Origin: UBA4782 sp034429195
Lineage (GTDB): Bacteria > Chloroflexota > Anaerolineae > Anaerolineales > Anaerolineaceae
DNA length: 64,000 nt
Direction: 5' to 3'
NCBI GenBank assembly: GCA_034429195.1
Contig: DAOUGQ010000016.1
Location: 285,793 to 349,792 of the forward strand
Each line of letters opens with the position of its first letter. The stretch's first letter is position 1. Position numbers and translations under genes: made by a program. This document shows positions 35,058-43,729 of the stretch, one piece after another. The notes under the pieces were generated by a model, which saw nothing but the letters and a program-made list of their open reading frames with translations, had not been told where the DNA came from and made no database searches.

Positions 35058-35993
35058 ATGTTACCTGCAGCATATGATAAGTATGACATTCATGAAGATT
35101 TTGCGATTAAGGTTACACCTTATTCCTCCCCGACCACACTTCGCATTGGAGCTGCATTAGAGACACTTGGGGCATTGTTCATCAAACCTCCTCATGACCT
35201 CATAACCAAAAAGGTCAAGATCAAGAGTTTTGATGGCGAAAAGATCCCAATAACAATATTCCAGCCTAAAATTATTTTGGAACCATCACCCTGTGTGTTG
35301 TATTTTCACGGAGGTGGATTTGTCTTGGGGGGGAATCCCATTCAGGAGAATATCATTGCGGGTTTCACCAGGGATATTCCTTTCAAGATCATATCTGTAG
35401 ATTACCGTCTTGCGTTAGATCATCCTTTTCCTTATGGGGTTGAGGATTGTTATGCTTCTTTACTTTGGGCGTGCAAAAATGCAGATAAGCTTGGTATTGA
35501 TAAAAAGCGAATTGCTGTTTATGGGGATAGTGCTGGTGGCGCTTTAGCGGCAGCAGTAGCTTTGATGGCACGTGATCGAAAAGGTCCCGAAATATGTCTG
35601 CAGATGTTGATCTATCCAGTTATTGATTGCAGCATGACAACGAAATCCTCTTATCAATTTGTAGATACCCCTGTATGGAATGCTGCAGCAAATCATAGGA
35701 TGTGGGAGGTTTATTTAAGAGGATGGGAAGGTCCCATATCTCCCTATGCGAGCCCGATGAAAGCTGAGTCGTTGAAGAATCTTCCTGCAGCTTACATAGA
35801 AACAGCAGAATTCGATCCGTTGCATGATGAAGGCGTAAACTATGCCAATCGCTTGCGTGCCGATGGAGTTATAGTGTATCTAAACCAGACAAAAAGAACT
35901 ATACATGGTTATGACCTGATCAAGGAAAATGAGATTGTACAGGCAAGCTTTGGCTTGAGAATAAATGCGTTAAAGGCAGTGTTCATTCAATAA
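35058..35993 (+). CDS. alpha/beta hydrolase fold-3 (HSL-type) esterase
   Basis: A 311-residue esterase of the hormone-sensitive-lipase group. The oxyanion motif HGGGF (YFHGGGFVLGG) and nucleophile elbow GDSAGGALA are present. The late Asp is in ETAEFDPLHDEG, and the His in the terminal RTIHGYD. It is cytoplasmic, with no signal peptide. Such enzymes act on short-chain esters; the physiological substrate is unknown. It is monocistronic between terminators and has no clear SD before the ATG. Confidence 0.85.
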   Translation: MLPAAYDKYDIHEDFAIKVTPYSSPTTLRIGAALETLGALFIKPPHDLITKKVKIKSFDGEKIPITIFQPKIILEPSPCVLYFHGGGFVLGGNPIQENIIAGFTRDIPFKIISVDYRLALDHPFPYGVEDCYASLLWACKNADKLGIDKKRIAVYGDSAGGALAAAVALMARDRKGPEICLQMLIYPVIDCSMTTKSSYQFVDTPVWNAAANHRMWEVYLRGWEGPISPYASPMKAESLKNLPAAYIETAEFDPLHDEGVNYANRLRADGVIVYLNQTKRTIHGYDLIKENEIVQASFGLRINALKAVFIQ

Positions 35994-36056
35994 TTGAGCG
36001 AATGTAAGTAAAAAATGAATTCTATCTGAAATAAACCATTGGTTTTTCTAGACAAA

Positions 36057-36062
36057 TATAAT
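36057..36062 (+). promoter_or_regulatory. -10 box for rpsT
   Basis: TATAAT about 57 nt upstream of the rpsT start. No clear -35 lies at 17 nt. Confidence 0.5.
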
Positions 36063-36118
36063 TTCTTCGAGTAAAATTCATCTTCGCATTATGGTAATTA
36101 AGTATTGGAGGAACGAAG

Positions 36119-36385
36119 TTGGCTAATATTAAGTCCGCAATCAAGCGAAATAAACAGAATGAAAAACGCCGCATCAGCAATCGTATCTACCGTGGACGTG
36201 CCCGTACATTTATTCAACGCTCCCGTGTGTTGATCCTCGCTGAAGAAAAAGAACAAGCTGAACAGACCGTTAAAGAAGCAATTCGTGCATTGGATATTGC
36301 AGCTTCCAAAGGCGTTATTCACAAAAACAATGCAGCCCGACGAAAAAGCCGCCTGATGAAAAGTCTGGCAACTCTGGGTAAGTAA
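36119..36385 (+). CDS. rpsT: 30S ribosomal protein S20
   Basis: 88 residues, the normal S20 length, starting ANIKSAIKRNKQNEKRR and rich in Lys/Arg; it binds 16S rRNA early in 30S assembly. The start codon is TTG at 36119, with GGAGGA 6 nt upstream and no alternative ATG. E. coli rpsT also uses UUG, which there is tied to autogenous control of translation. Whether the same holds here is inference. A terminator follows at 36452. Confidence 0.96.
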   Translation: MANIKSAIKRNKQNEKRRISNRIYRGRARTFIQRSRVLILAEEKEQAEQTVKEAIRALDIAASKGVIHKNNAARRKSRLMKSLATLGK

Positions 36386-36451
36386 ATATTGGGTGGCTTT
36401 AAGCCACATTTCCCTCCCCGGATTTCGGGTGAGTTATTAAATACCACACAC

Positions 36452-36478
36452 AGCGGGAGACATTCCTCCCGCTTTTTT
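36452..36478 (+). terminator. rho-independent terminator after rpsT
   Basis: AGCGGGAG and CTCCCGCT (8 bp) around ACATTC, followed by TTTTT. It lies 19 nt before the argS start, so argS needs its own promoter or read-through. I found no T-box or leader peptide for argS. Confidence 0.85.
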
Positions 36479-36496
36479 CGTCATCAGGGAAAAGTA

Positions 36497-38251
36497 ATGT
36501 TTGAGCAAATCCAGCTGCAAATTTCGCAACAAATAGATTCCTTTCTCACGAAAGAAGGGATACCAGTTCTGCCTATCGATTGGAAATGGATCCCGTTTGC
36601 AGGTCAGTGGGGTATTTCTACCTCATTTTTCCAAACAGCAGCTCAAGAAAACAAGCAGGGAAAAGGAATGCCTGTTGGTGAACGCGCCCAGCAAATTGCG
36701 CAAATGGTTGCTGATCATCTGGGATTACCTGACGGTTTCACAAAAATCGAAGCTGTGCATGGGTATCTAAATTTAACTTTCTCGACCTCCTCTTTTGCCA
36801 GACAGGTTATTAATACAGTGCAAGAAGAAGGGCCACAATATGGTAAAGGAAAACCCACAAAAAAGCGTATCATGGTAGAGTATTCGCAACCTAATACGCA
36901 CAAGGCTTTTCACGTAGGCCATCTACGAAATGTTGTGTTGGGCAGTGCTGTATGTAACATCCTTGAATGGGCTGGTAATGATGTGATTCGCGCTAATTAT
37001 ATTGGCGATATCGGATTACATGTAATCAAGTGGTTATGGTGTTATCTGAAATTCCATGACGGTGAAGAACCACCCGAAGATCGTGTTCGATGGATTGGAG
37101 ATATTTACGTTCAGGCAAGTCGCTGCTATGAAGACGACCCAACCGTAGAGCCAGAAGTGCGCGCTCTATTTGCCCGCTGGGATCGACGCGACCCAGATAT
37201 CGTTGAGTTGTGGGAGAAGACCCGCCAATGGTCTTTGGAAGCTTTCAAACAAATCTATTCATTATTAGGAGTAAGTTTTGACCGATATTACTTTGAAAGC
37301 GAAATGGAAGACTCGGGCAAGGATCTGGTTAAAATTCTGATTGATAAAGGCTTGGCACGAGATGAGCGACCAGAGAATGCGGTTTTCATCCCTCTTGATG
37401 AGATTTTGGGCACAAAGGATAAATACCGTGTGCTGGTGATCCTCCGCTCAGATGGCACTTCACTTTATGCAACAAAAGATATCCCACTGGCGATCCAAAA
37501 ATTCGAAGAATACCATCTCGATCAATCCATCTATGTAGTAGATGTGCGCCAATCTTTGTATCTACAGCAAATCTTTAAGACACTGGAATTGATGGGATAT
37601 TCTTGGGCTAAGCAGTGTTACCATCTGGCATACGAAATCGTTACCCTGCCAGGGAATGTAACTATCGCTTCGCGGGATGGAGCTGTTGTGCTTTTGGAAG
37701 ATCTGGTACAGGAAGCTGCTACCAGAGCTCTGGAAATTGTTAAGACCAAGAATCCAGAAATTAGCAGCAAAAAACAGGAAGAAATTGCTTATAGCGTGGC
37801 ATTAGGTGCTATTCGATATTCGATGGTGTCGCGTGACAGCACCAAGGTGGTTACGTTCGATTGGGATACCGCCTTAGACTTCAATGGACAGGCTGCTCCA
37901 TATATTCAATATGCAGCAGTGCGGGCAAACAGTATTTTACGAAAAGCTGGTGCAATGCCAACAGTATGGCAGCCTCCAGAAAAATTGGAACCAACTGAGA
38001 TCACCCTGATCGATCTGATCAACCGTTTACCGCAAGAAATTCAAAAGGCAGCCAGGGACGTTAAACCCCTCGTCATAACGAATCACGCGTATGAGTTGGC
38101 GAGAGCTTTTAATGATTTTTACAGTCAATGCCCGGTGTTACAAGCTGAACCCGCTGTTCGAGATTTTCGATTACAACTGGTCGTTGCCGCACGGCAAGCG
38201 ATCAGCAATGCTCTGACAGTGCTTGGAATCAATACACCGGATATAATGTAG
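36497..38251 (+). CDS. argS: arginyl-tRNA synthetase
   Basis: A class I synthetase of 584 residues. The N-terminal Arg-tRNA additional domain (about 1-95) is followed by the HIGH-equivalent HVGH in HKAFHVGHLRN. The catalytic core has YIGDIGLHV and QSIYVVDVRQ. The KMSKS position reads IASRDGAVV, a divergent loop as in many ArgRS. A DALR anticodon-binding domain follows (about 460-584). The reading frame extends upstream to 36389, but that would include the rpsT terminator, so ATG 36497 is used. Confidence 0.95.
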   Translation: MFEQIQLQISQQIDSFLTKEGIPVLPIDWKWIPFAGQWGISTSFFQTAAQENKQGKGMPVGERAQQIAQMVADHLGLPDGFTKIEAVHGYLNLTFSTSSFARQVINTVQEEGPQYGKGKPTKKRIMVEYSQPNTHKAFHVGHLRNVVLGSAVCNILEWAGNDVIRANYIGDIGLHVIKWLWCYLKFHDGEEPPEDRVRWIGDIYVQASRCYEDDPTVEPEVRALFARWDRRDPDIVELWEKTRQWSLEAFKQIYSLLGVSFDRYYFESEMEDSGKDLVKILIDKGLARDERPENAVFIPLDEILGTKDKYRVLVILRSDGTSLYATKDIPLAIQKFEEYHLDQSIYVVDVRQSLYLQQIFKTLELMGYSWAKQCYHLAYEIVTLPGNVTIASRDGAVVLLEDLVQEAATRALEIVKTKNPEISSKKQEEIAYSVALGAIRYSMVSRDSTKVVTFDWDTALDFNGQAAPYIQYAAVRANSILRKAGAMPTVWQPPEKLEPTEITLIDLINRLPQEIQKAARDVKPLVITNHAYELARAFNDFYSQCPVLQAEPAVRDFRLQLVVAARQAISNALTVLGINTPDIM

Positions 38252-38301
38252 GAAAGACACCAGACCTGAAGGGTCTGAAACTACCAAAAAGGAGCAATAA
38301 A

Positions 38302-39621
38302 ATGACACCTGTTCGTACATTGATTATGGGAGCTGCAGGACGCGATTTTCACAACTTTAATGTATATTTCCGTGATAATCCTGCTTATGAAGTTGTAGCT
38401 TTTACAGCAACCCAGATCCCAAATATCGAAGGTCGCAAATACCCGACTGAGCTGGCTGGCAAGTTGTATCCAAAAGGTATTCCAATCTACCCCGAAAGTG
38501 ACCTGGAACAATTGATCAAAGAGCATAAAGTGGAACAGGTTATTTTCGCTTACAGTGATGTTCCACACGAATATGTGATGCATAAGGCATCCGAAGTAAT
38601 GGCTGCAGGTGCTGATTTTCGCTTGATGGGTCCTCATACCACAATGGTAAAATCAACAAAGCCAGTTGTATCTGTATGTGCAGTGCGCACAGGCTCTGGA
38701 AAAAGCCAAACAACCCGTCGTGTTTCATTGATCCTGCGCGCTATGGGGTATAAAGTTGCAGCCATCCGCCATCCCATGCCTTATGGTGATCTGGCAAAAC
38801 AGGCAGTGCAGCGATTTGCGACATATGCCGATCTGGACAAACACGAATGCACTATTGAAGAGCGTGAGGAATACGAACCTCATCTCGATAATGGTGTGAT
38901 CGTTTACGCTGGAGTGGATTACGAAGCCATCCTGCGACAGGCTGAACAAGAGGTCGATATAGTATTATGGGATGGTGGGAACAATGATTTCTCATTCTAC
39001 ACTCCTGACCTTTCCATCGTCGTGGTTGACCCACACCGCCCAGGACATGAATATACCTATCATCCAGGTGAGACAAATGTACGCATGGCTGACGTGTTTG
39101 TCATCAACAAGGTAGACACTGCATTACCCGAAAATGTACTTGCAGTACGCGAGAGTATTACTTCTCTCAATCCCAAAGCAACGATCATTGAAGGAGCATC
39201 TCCTTTGTTTGTTGATAATCCAGAAGAAATCCATGGCAAACGTGTACTGGTAATCGAAGATGGCCCAACACTTACACATGGCGGTATGAAGTATGGTGCA
39301 GGTTGGGTTGCTGCCCGTCGTTTTGGTGCGGCTGAAATCGTTGATCCTCGCCCATTTGCAGTGGCATCCATTGCTGCTACATATAAAAAATATCCAAACA
39401 CAGGGATGATCCTTCCAGCTATGGGGTATGGTGAGGCTCAAGTACGCGATCTTGAGAGAACGATCAATAAATCTGATGTGGACCTGGTGATCTCAGGTAC
39501 CCCAATCGATCTTACCCGGATCATTAAAATAAACAAACCCATGCAGCGTGTACGTTATGAACTGCAGGAGATTGGGCAGCCAACTCTGGAAGATATCTTG
39601 AAAGAGAAGTTTGGCAAATAA
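38302..39621 (+). CDS. cyclic 2,3-diphosphoglycerate synthetase-family P-loop protein
   Basis: 439 residues. An N-terminal Rossmann-like part (TLIMGAAGRDFHNF) leads to a P-loop domain with GSGKSQTTRRV (about 131-141). Further motifs are DIVLWDGGNND, FVINKVDTAL, and VIEDGPTLTHGGMKYGAGW. This architecture matches the archaeal enzyme that closes 2,3-diphosphoglycerate to the cyclic thermoprotectant. Bacterial homologues are known but their reaction is not established, so the name states family only. AAGGAG precedes the ATG, and a small hairpin (38261-38277) sits between argS and this gene. Its nearness to gap/pgk may be chance. Confidence 0.82.
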   Translation: MTPVRTLIMGAAGRDFHNFNVYFRDNPAYEVVAFTATQIPNIEGRKYPTELAGKLYPKGIPIYPESDLEQLIKEHKVEQVIFAYSDVPHEYVMHKASEVMAAGADFRLMGPHTTMVKSTKPVVSVCAVRTGSGKSQTTRRVSLILRAMGYKVAAIRHPMPYGDLAKQAVQRFATYADLDKHECTIEEREEYEPHLDNGVIVYAGVDYEAILRQAEQEVDIVLWDGGNNDFSFYTPDLSIVVVDPHRPGHEYTYHPGETNVRMADVFVINKVDTALPENVLAVRESITSLNPKATIIEGASPLFVDNPEEIHGKRVLVIEDGPTLTHGGMKYGAGWVAARRFGAAEIVDPRPFAVASIAATYKKYPNTGMILPAMGYGEAQVRDLERTINKSDVDLVISGTPIDLTRIIKINKPMQRVRYELQEIGQPTLEDILKEKFGK

Positions 39622-39642
39622 TTAACAGTAATTAGAATAGCG

Positions 39643-39769
39643 CAAAGCCAGAGGAAAAAGCAGGCAATATCACCTGCCAGGAATCCGACAGGTGACCGAA
39701 GTTAAGCCATCGAATGATAGATGATGAACTTTTCTTCGTAGAATGATAAAAGTTTTCCCTCTGGCTTTG
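39643..39769 (+). ncRNA. candidate structured RNA / cis-regulatory element before obgE
   Basis: A perfect 12-bp closing stem (39643-39654 with 39758-39769) encloses about 100 nt. Inside lie CACCTG/CAGGTG (39671-39694, with further internal pairs) and AACTTTT/AAAAGTT (39727-39754). The closing stem ends 20 nt before the obgE ATG. I could not match it to a riboswitch class or to SRP, 6S or tmRNA. On the minus strand part of it also reads as a hairpin followed by TTTTT, so a bidirectional role is possible. Confidence 0.5.
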
Positions 39770-39789
39770 TTCATATATGGCAAGGTACG

Positions 39790-41046
39790 ATGATAGACGA
39801 AGTTGAAATTCTGGTACGTTCTGGCAAAGGCGGTGATGGAGTTGTTCATTTCCACCGGGAAAAATATATTACTCGTGGGGGGCCCGATGGGGGTGATGGT
39901 GGCAGGGGGGGTGATGTCATTTTAGTAGTTGTACCTACCAAGAACACACTTGCTGATTTCCGTCACCAGACTCGCTTTATCGCTGATTCAGGCAAATCGG
40001 GTGGGGCAAATAATATGTCGGGAAAGTCAGCAGAAGATCTGGTTATTCCCATACCACCTGGTACGGTTGTGTATGACGCTCTGACTAACAAAGTGCTGGG
40101 AGACCTGGTTAGCGCTGGCCAGCGATTAGTAGTATGCAAAGGGGGAAGAGGTGGTCGTGGGAACCAGCATTTTGCCACACCCAGCAGACAGGCTCCTCGG
40201 ATCGCAGAAAAAGGAGAACCCGCAGAAGAAAAGACTATCCGTCTCGAATTAAAATTGATTGCAGATGTAGGTATTGTTGGGGTGCCTAATGCGGGAAAAT
40301 CCAGTTTGTTGGCAGCCCTTACAAATGCGAAACCAAAGATTGCAGATTATCCATTCACAACACTGGAACCCAACCTTGGAGTAGTAGAAGTAGATAGGGA
40401 AACCCGCTTTGTGTTAGCAGACATACCCGGTTTAATTGAAGGTGCACATGCAGGTGCCGGGTTGGGAGATTCATTCTTGCGTCATGTTCAAAGAACGAGA
40501 GTACTGATCCATGTGCTAGACGGCATGGCGGAAGATCCATTGCTGGATTTTGCACAAATCAATAGTGAAATGGCATTATTCGATGATACTTTGGCAGATA
40601 AACCGCAACTGGTGGTTTTAAATAAAATGGACATACCCGAGGTGCAAAAGCGACAAAAGTCTATTGAAAAAACTATCACTAAACGAGGGTACCCATTTTT
40701 CGCCATTTCTGCCATGACACGAACAGGATTGGATGTAGTGGTGAAGAAGACTGCCGAATTGCTACAAACCGCTCCTGTTACACGTGATGTGGTAGAGATG
40801 CCGATTTACCGCCCAGCAGTAGATCCGAAAGCATTTACAATTGAACAAACTGCTGAGGGTTGGAAAATTAAAGGGGCAGCCATAGAGCGGGCTGCCAGCA
40901 TGACATATTGGGAATATGAAGATTCGATTCGGCGCTTTCATCATTTACTTGAAACTCTTGGGATTGAAGAAGCATTGCGTAATGCTGGAGTTGAGCAGGG
41001 TGATACCGTCTGGATTGGAGATTATGAATTGGAATGGCAGGATTAA
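39790..41046 (+). CDS. obgE: Obg/CgtA GTPase
   Basis: An essential ribosome-associated GTPase acting in 50S assembly and stress response. In 418 residues the Gly-rich Obg fold (GGPDGGDGGRGGDV and GGRGGRGNQHF) is followed by the G domain. That domain has G1 GVPNAGKSS, G3 ADIPGLIEGA, G4 NKMD and G5 ISAM. A C-terminal OCT domain follows (about 345-418). nadD starts 3 nt after its stop, and the MFS gene follows, so the three form an operon. The 168-nt leader region contains a multi-stem RNA structure. Confidence 0.96.
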   Translation: MIDEVEILVRSGKGGDGVVHFHREKYITRGGPDGGDGGRGGDVILVVVPTKNTLADFRHQTRFIADSGKSGGANNMSGKSAEDLVIPIPPGTVVYDALTNKVLGDLVSAGQRLVVCKGGRGGRGNQHFATPSRQAPRIAEKGEPAEEKTIRLELKLIADVGIVGVPNAGKSSLLAALTNAKPKIADYPFTTLEPNLGVVEVDRETRFVLADIPGLIEGAHAGAGLGDSFLRHVQRTRVLIHVLDGMAEDPLLDFAQINSEMALFDDTLADKPQLVVLNKMDIPEVQKRQKSIEKTITKRGYPFFAISAMTRTGLDVVVKKTAELLQTAPVTRDVVEMPIYRPAVDPKAFTIEQTAEGWKIKGAAIERAASMTYWEYEDSIRRFHHLLETLGIEEALRNAGVEQGDTVWIGDYELEWQD

Positions 41047-41049
41047 GAT

Positions 41050-41646
41050 ATGCGCATAGGCGTATTTGGCGGCACGTTTGATCCCCCTCATCTTGGGCAT
41101 ATGATCCTGGCAATGGAAGCATATGCTCAATTGCATCTTGACAAGTTACTATGGATTTTAACACCGGATCCGCCCCATAAACGTGGGCAGGAAATAAGCC
41201 CGGTAGACATGCGGCTCGAACTTTCTTTAGCTGCATTACAAAATGAACCACTTTTTGAGCTATCAAGGGTGGAATTGGATAGGCCAGGACCACAATATGT
41301 TTCTGACACCATGAGGATTCTTAGAGAGCAGAATCCTGATGACGAACTAATCTACTTGATCGGTGGTGACTCGCTGCATGATCTTCCTAATTGGGATCGA
41401 CCAATGGAATTCATTAAGGAATGCCATGCTATTGGAGTAATGCGCCGCCCTGATGATGATGTGAACCTGCCCTGGTTGGAGAAACAATTGCCTGGGTTAA
41501 CAAAAAAACTACGATTTATTGACGTTCCCTTGTTAGAGATCTCTGCATCACAGATCCGGCAGCGCATACAGGAAGGAATGCCTTTCCGTTATTACCTTTT
41601 ACCTGAAGTTTACGAAATCATCTGTAAGAAACATTATTACTTATAG
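41050..41646 (+). CDS. nadD: nicotinate-nucleotide adenylyltransferase
   Basis: Makes deamido-NAD from nicotinate mononucleotide and ATP in NAD synthesis. It has 198 residues with the nucleotidyltransferase motif GGTFDPPHLGHM (8-19), the GGDSLHDLPNW substrate region and the terminal ISASQIRQRI (SxxxxR type) motif. The obgE-nadD arrangement is common in bacteria. The start ATG follows the obgE stop by 3 nt. Confidence 0.95.
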   Translation: MRIGVFGGTFDPPHLGHMILAMEAYAQLHLDKLLWILTPDPPHKRGQEISPVDMRLELSLAALQNEPLFELSRVELDRPGPQYVSDTMRILREQNPDDELIYLIGGDSLHDLPNWDRPMEFIKECHAIGVMRRPDDDVNLPWLEKQLPGLTKKLRFIDVPLLEISASQIRQRIQEGMPFRYYLLPEVYEIICKKHYYL

Positions 41647-41651
41647 ACACA

Positions 41652-42809
41652 ATGTCCTTTCTTACCGATCCCTTCTTCCTTGCCGTGGCAATCAGTCATT
41701 TTGCCGTAGATTTCATCAACAGTTTTCGCGGTATTGTCCTTGCATTCCTCAGTGAGCCTTTAGGACTCTCGAATGCCACAATTGCGGTTGTGAGTACCGT
41801 GCATGTTATGCTTGGTTCCCTTATGCAGCCGGTTTTTGGTTATTTGAGTGACCGAATTGGTACGCGCTGGATTGTTGCTGGAGGGGTATTGTGGATGGCT
41901 GTTTTTTTGGGATTGGCAGTGTTTGTCCCAGGATGGCCATCGATTATTTTTCTTGTGATAGGTGCATTAGGCTCCAGTGCTGTTCATCCTGCAGGTGCGG
42001 CACAAGCAACCATGATTGGTAGAACCAGATTAGCAGGACAGGAAACAACTGCTGCCTCATTGTTTTCATTGCTGGGAAACATCGGTTATTTTCTCGGCCC
42101 TATTATTGGCGGGATTTTGCTGCAGGCTTATGGTATGCGAGGGCTGGCGGTTATCGCTGTGATATCGGTACCAGTTGCTGGATGGGCTTTTAAACTGAAG
42201 AATTATGTTTCTACATCAAAAACCAGTCAGGTAGCAACCAGAGAATTTAATAAACCAAGTATCTGGATATTGATCGTATTGATCCTTTTAGCTGCCCTTC
42301 AATCTTGGTCTCAACAAAATATGACATCTTTTATTCCGAAATATCTCAGTGATTCTGGTTGGACGCCATCAGAATATGGGGTTATGCTGGCTTTATTCAG
42401 CGGAGGTTCAGCAGCAGGTGTTCTGGCTGGGGGTAGTCTGGCTGATAAAGTTGGTAAGTGGAGAGTGATCCTCTTTGGAATGGGATCAGGTTTTCTCCCA
42501 TTCATACTCATTCCACACGTTGGATTATCAGCATGGCTTTATATTCTAGTCAGTATTTCTGGATTTCTTACTGGAATGCCCTTCAGTTGTATTGTTGTTC
42601 TTTCTCAACATTTATTCCCGATAGGCATGGGGTTGGCTTCTGGCTTAACGATGGGTTTTCTTTTTGCCAGTGGAGCACTCGGTACATTAATTAGTGGTCA
42701 TATTGCAGATTTATACGGATTTACGCCCGTTTTTTACCTGAGTGCAGCACTGGCATTAATCGGTGGATTGTTAGGTTTGTTTTTCCGGAATAATCACTCT
42801 GAAACTTGA
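41652..42809 (+). CDS. MFS transporter (fosmidomycin-resistance-like)
   Basis: A 385-residue permease with about 12 membrane segments. The MFS loop signature is GYLSDRIGTRW between helices 2 and 3, and the repeat in the second half is GSLADKVGKW. Length and sequence resemble Fsr-type drug exporters; real substrates are not deducible. It starts 5 nt after nadD. Its last 16 nt overlap the convergent lipoprotein gene on the other strand. Confidence 0.82.
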   Translation: MSFLTDPFFLAVAISHFAVDFINSFRGIVLAFLSEPLGLSNATIAVVSTVHVMLGSLMQPVFGYLSDRIGTRWIVAGGVLWMAVFLGLAVFVPGWPSIIFLVIGALGSSAVHPAGAAQATMIGRTRLAGQETTAASLFSLLGNIGYFLGPIIGGILLQAYGMRGLAVIAVISVPVAGWAFKLKNYVSTSKTSQVATREFNKPSIWILIVLILLAALQSWSQQNMTSFIPKYLSDSGWTPSEYGVMLALFSGGSAAGVLAGGSLADKVGKWRVILFGMGSGFLPFILIPHVGLSAWLYILVSISGFLTGMPFSCIVVLSQHLFPIGMGLASGLTMGFLFASGALGTLISGHIADLYGFTPVFYLSAALALIGGLLGLFFRNNHSET

Positions 42810-43654
42810 TCCAACACTACACTCCCAAGCCCCATCTGAACCTTGATGTACAAGACAGGACCACTACCAGATGTGGAATATATATTATTAATGCTTGTCC
42901 AGGTACCGTTGATATCCACATTACTGACACCTTCCTGCACATCTACCTGTGCATTCATGCCAGCAGGTACGATGATCTTTACTTCACTAACAGCTGAATT
43001 GATGATTACATTTGCATCCTGCCTCAAGGTACCGCTGAAATCAAGGGTGTAAGACCCTGCTCCGCTAGAAAAATTCATTTCTTTAAAGTTTGCGTTGGCA
43101 AGTCCAAATATTTTTACTTGTGAGGCACCAGTGTGATAAGAAATCTTTTCAATTGTCTCAGGATTTGGTTGGGAAAAAGTAATTTCTGTGCTTGATGCGC
43201 CTTCATTTATGTCAAGGTCTGTTATTGCCAAACCACTCAGATCAAAGTTTGCCTCATATGCACCACCATTAATGGTTAAATCCATCGGTTTAGTTCCCAG
43301 TTTTAAATTCCACTCATTAATGGTGTTGTCTGGATCGATCGGTATCTTGTCCCAATTAAAATCTTGATGGATGTACAGGCTTCCCACTCCACGTTCAATG
43401 ACTGGTTTCAATTCTGAGATATTGTACGTTACGGTTCCTTCAACCAGTTTTTTTGCACCTGGTTGCAAAGTGAATTTTCCTGCGCCCATTGCAAATGTCA
43501 ACTTAACAGTGGGAGCAGTGGAATCTTCCTCATCAATCGTAAATATTTCTGTTTCTCCAGTTTTTGCGGTGTTGAATGGTAATCCAATGGAACATGCTAG
43601 ACTGGAAAAAAGAAGAGTAGTAATGGCAATAAAAATATAGATTTTCTTCTTCAT
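42794..43654 (-). CDS. lipoprotein with toast-rack/DUF4097-like beta domain
   Basis: About 286 residues. The signal peptide has lipobox SLAC (Cys about 20). The rest is an all-beta, repetitive protein with alternating strands such as FAMGAGKFTLQPGA, LTINGGAYEANFDLSG, YHTGASQVKIFG and FSSGAGSYTLDFSG. This right-handed-helix pattern is seen in DUF2154/DUF4097 'toast-rack' surface proteins. AGGAGG lies before ATG 43654; an upstream ATG at 43720 would remove the signal peptide from the N-terminus. It is last in the sigma/anti-sigma gene cluster and so is probably a regulated envelope protein. Confidence 0.75.
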   Translation of the reverse strand: MKKKIYIFIAITTLLFSSLACSIGLPFNTAKTGETEIFTIDEEDSTAPTVKLTFAMGAGKFTLQPGAKKLVEGTVTYNISELKPVIERGVGSLYIHQDFNWDKIPIDPDNTINEWNLKLGTKPMDLTINGGAYEANFDLSGLAITDLDINEGASSTEITFSQPNPETIEKISYHTGASQVKIFGLANANFKEMNFSSGAGSYTLDFSGTLRQDANVIINSAVSEVKIIVPAGMNAQVDVQEGVSNVDINGTWTSINNIYSTSGSGPVLYIKVQMGLGSVVLDQVSE

Positions 43655-43729
43655 TGCAACCTCCTCAGTATTATCCGAAGGTGAAGGAGCTGACAAATCG
43701 ACAAGATCTGTCAGCTTCAAATTATCAAT

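Noticed and set aside
36389..36496. N-terminal extension of argS
   Set aside because: It would translate the rpsT terminator hairpin; the conserved ArgRS domain starts at 36497.
36386..36496. T-box or leader peptide for argS
   Set aside because: No T-box sequence, no arginine-rich short frame; the hairpin here is an ordinary rpsT terminator.
39643..39769. Known riboswitch (cobalamin, c-di-GMP, molybdenum cofactor) or SRP RNA
   Set aside because: Short words such as GCAAAGCC or CCAGGA resemble parts of these, but the full conserved cores (B12 box, GEMM core, SRP GGAAGGAAGCAG loop) are absent.
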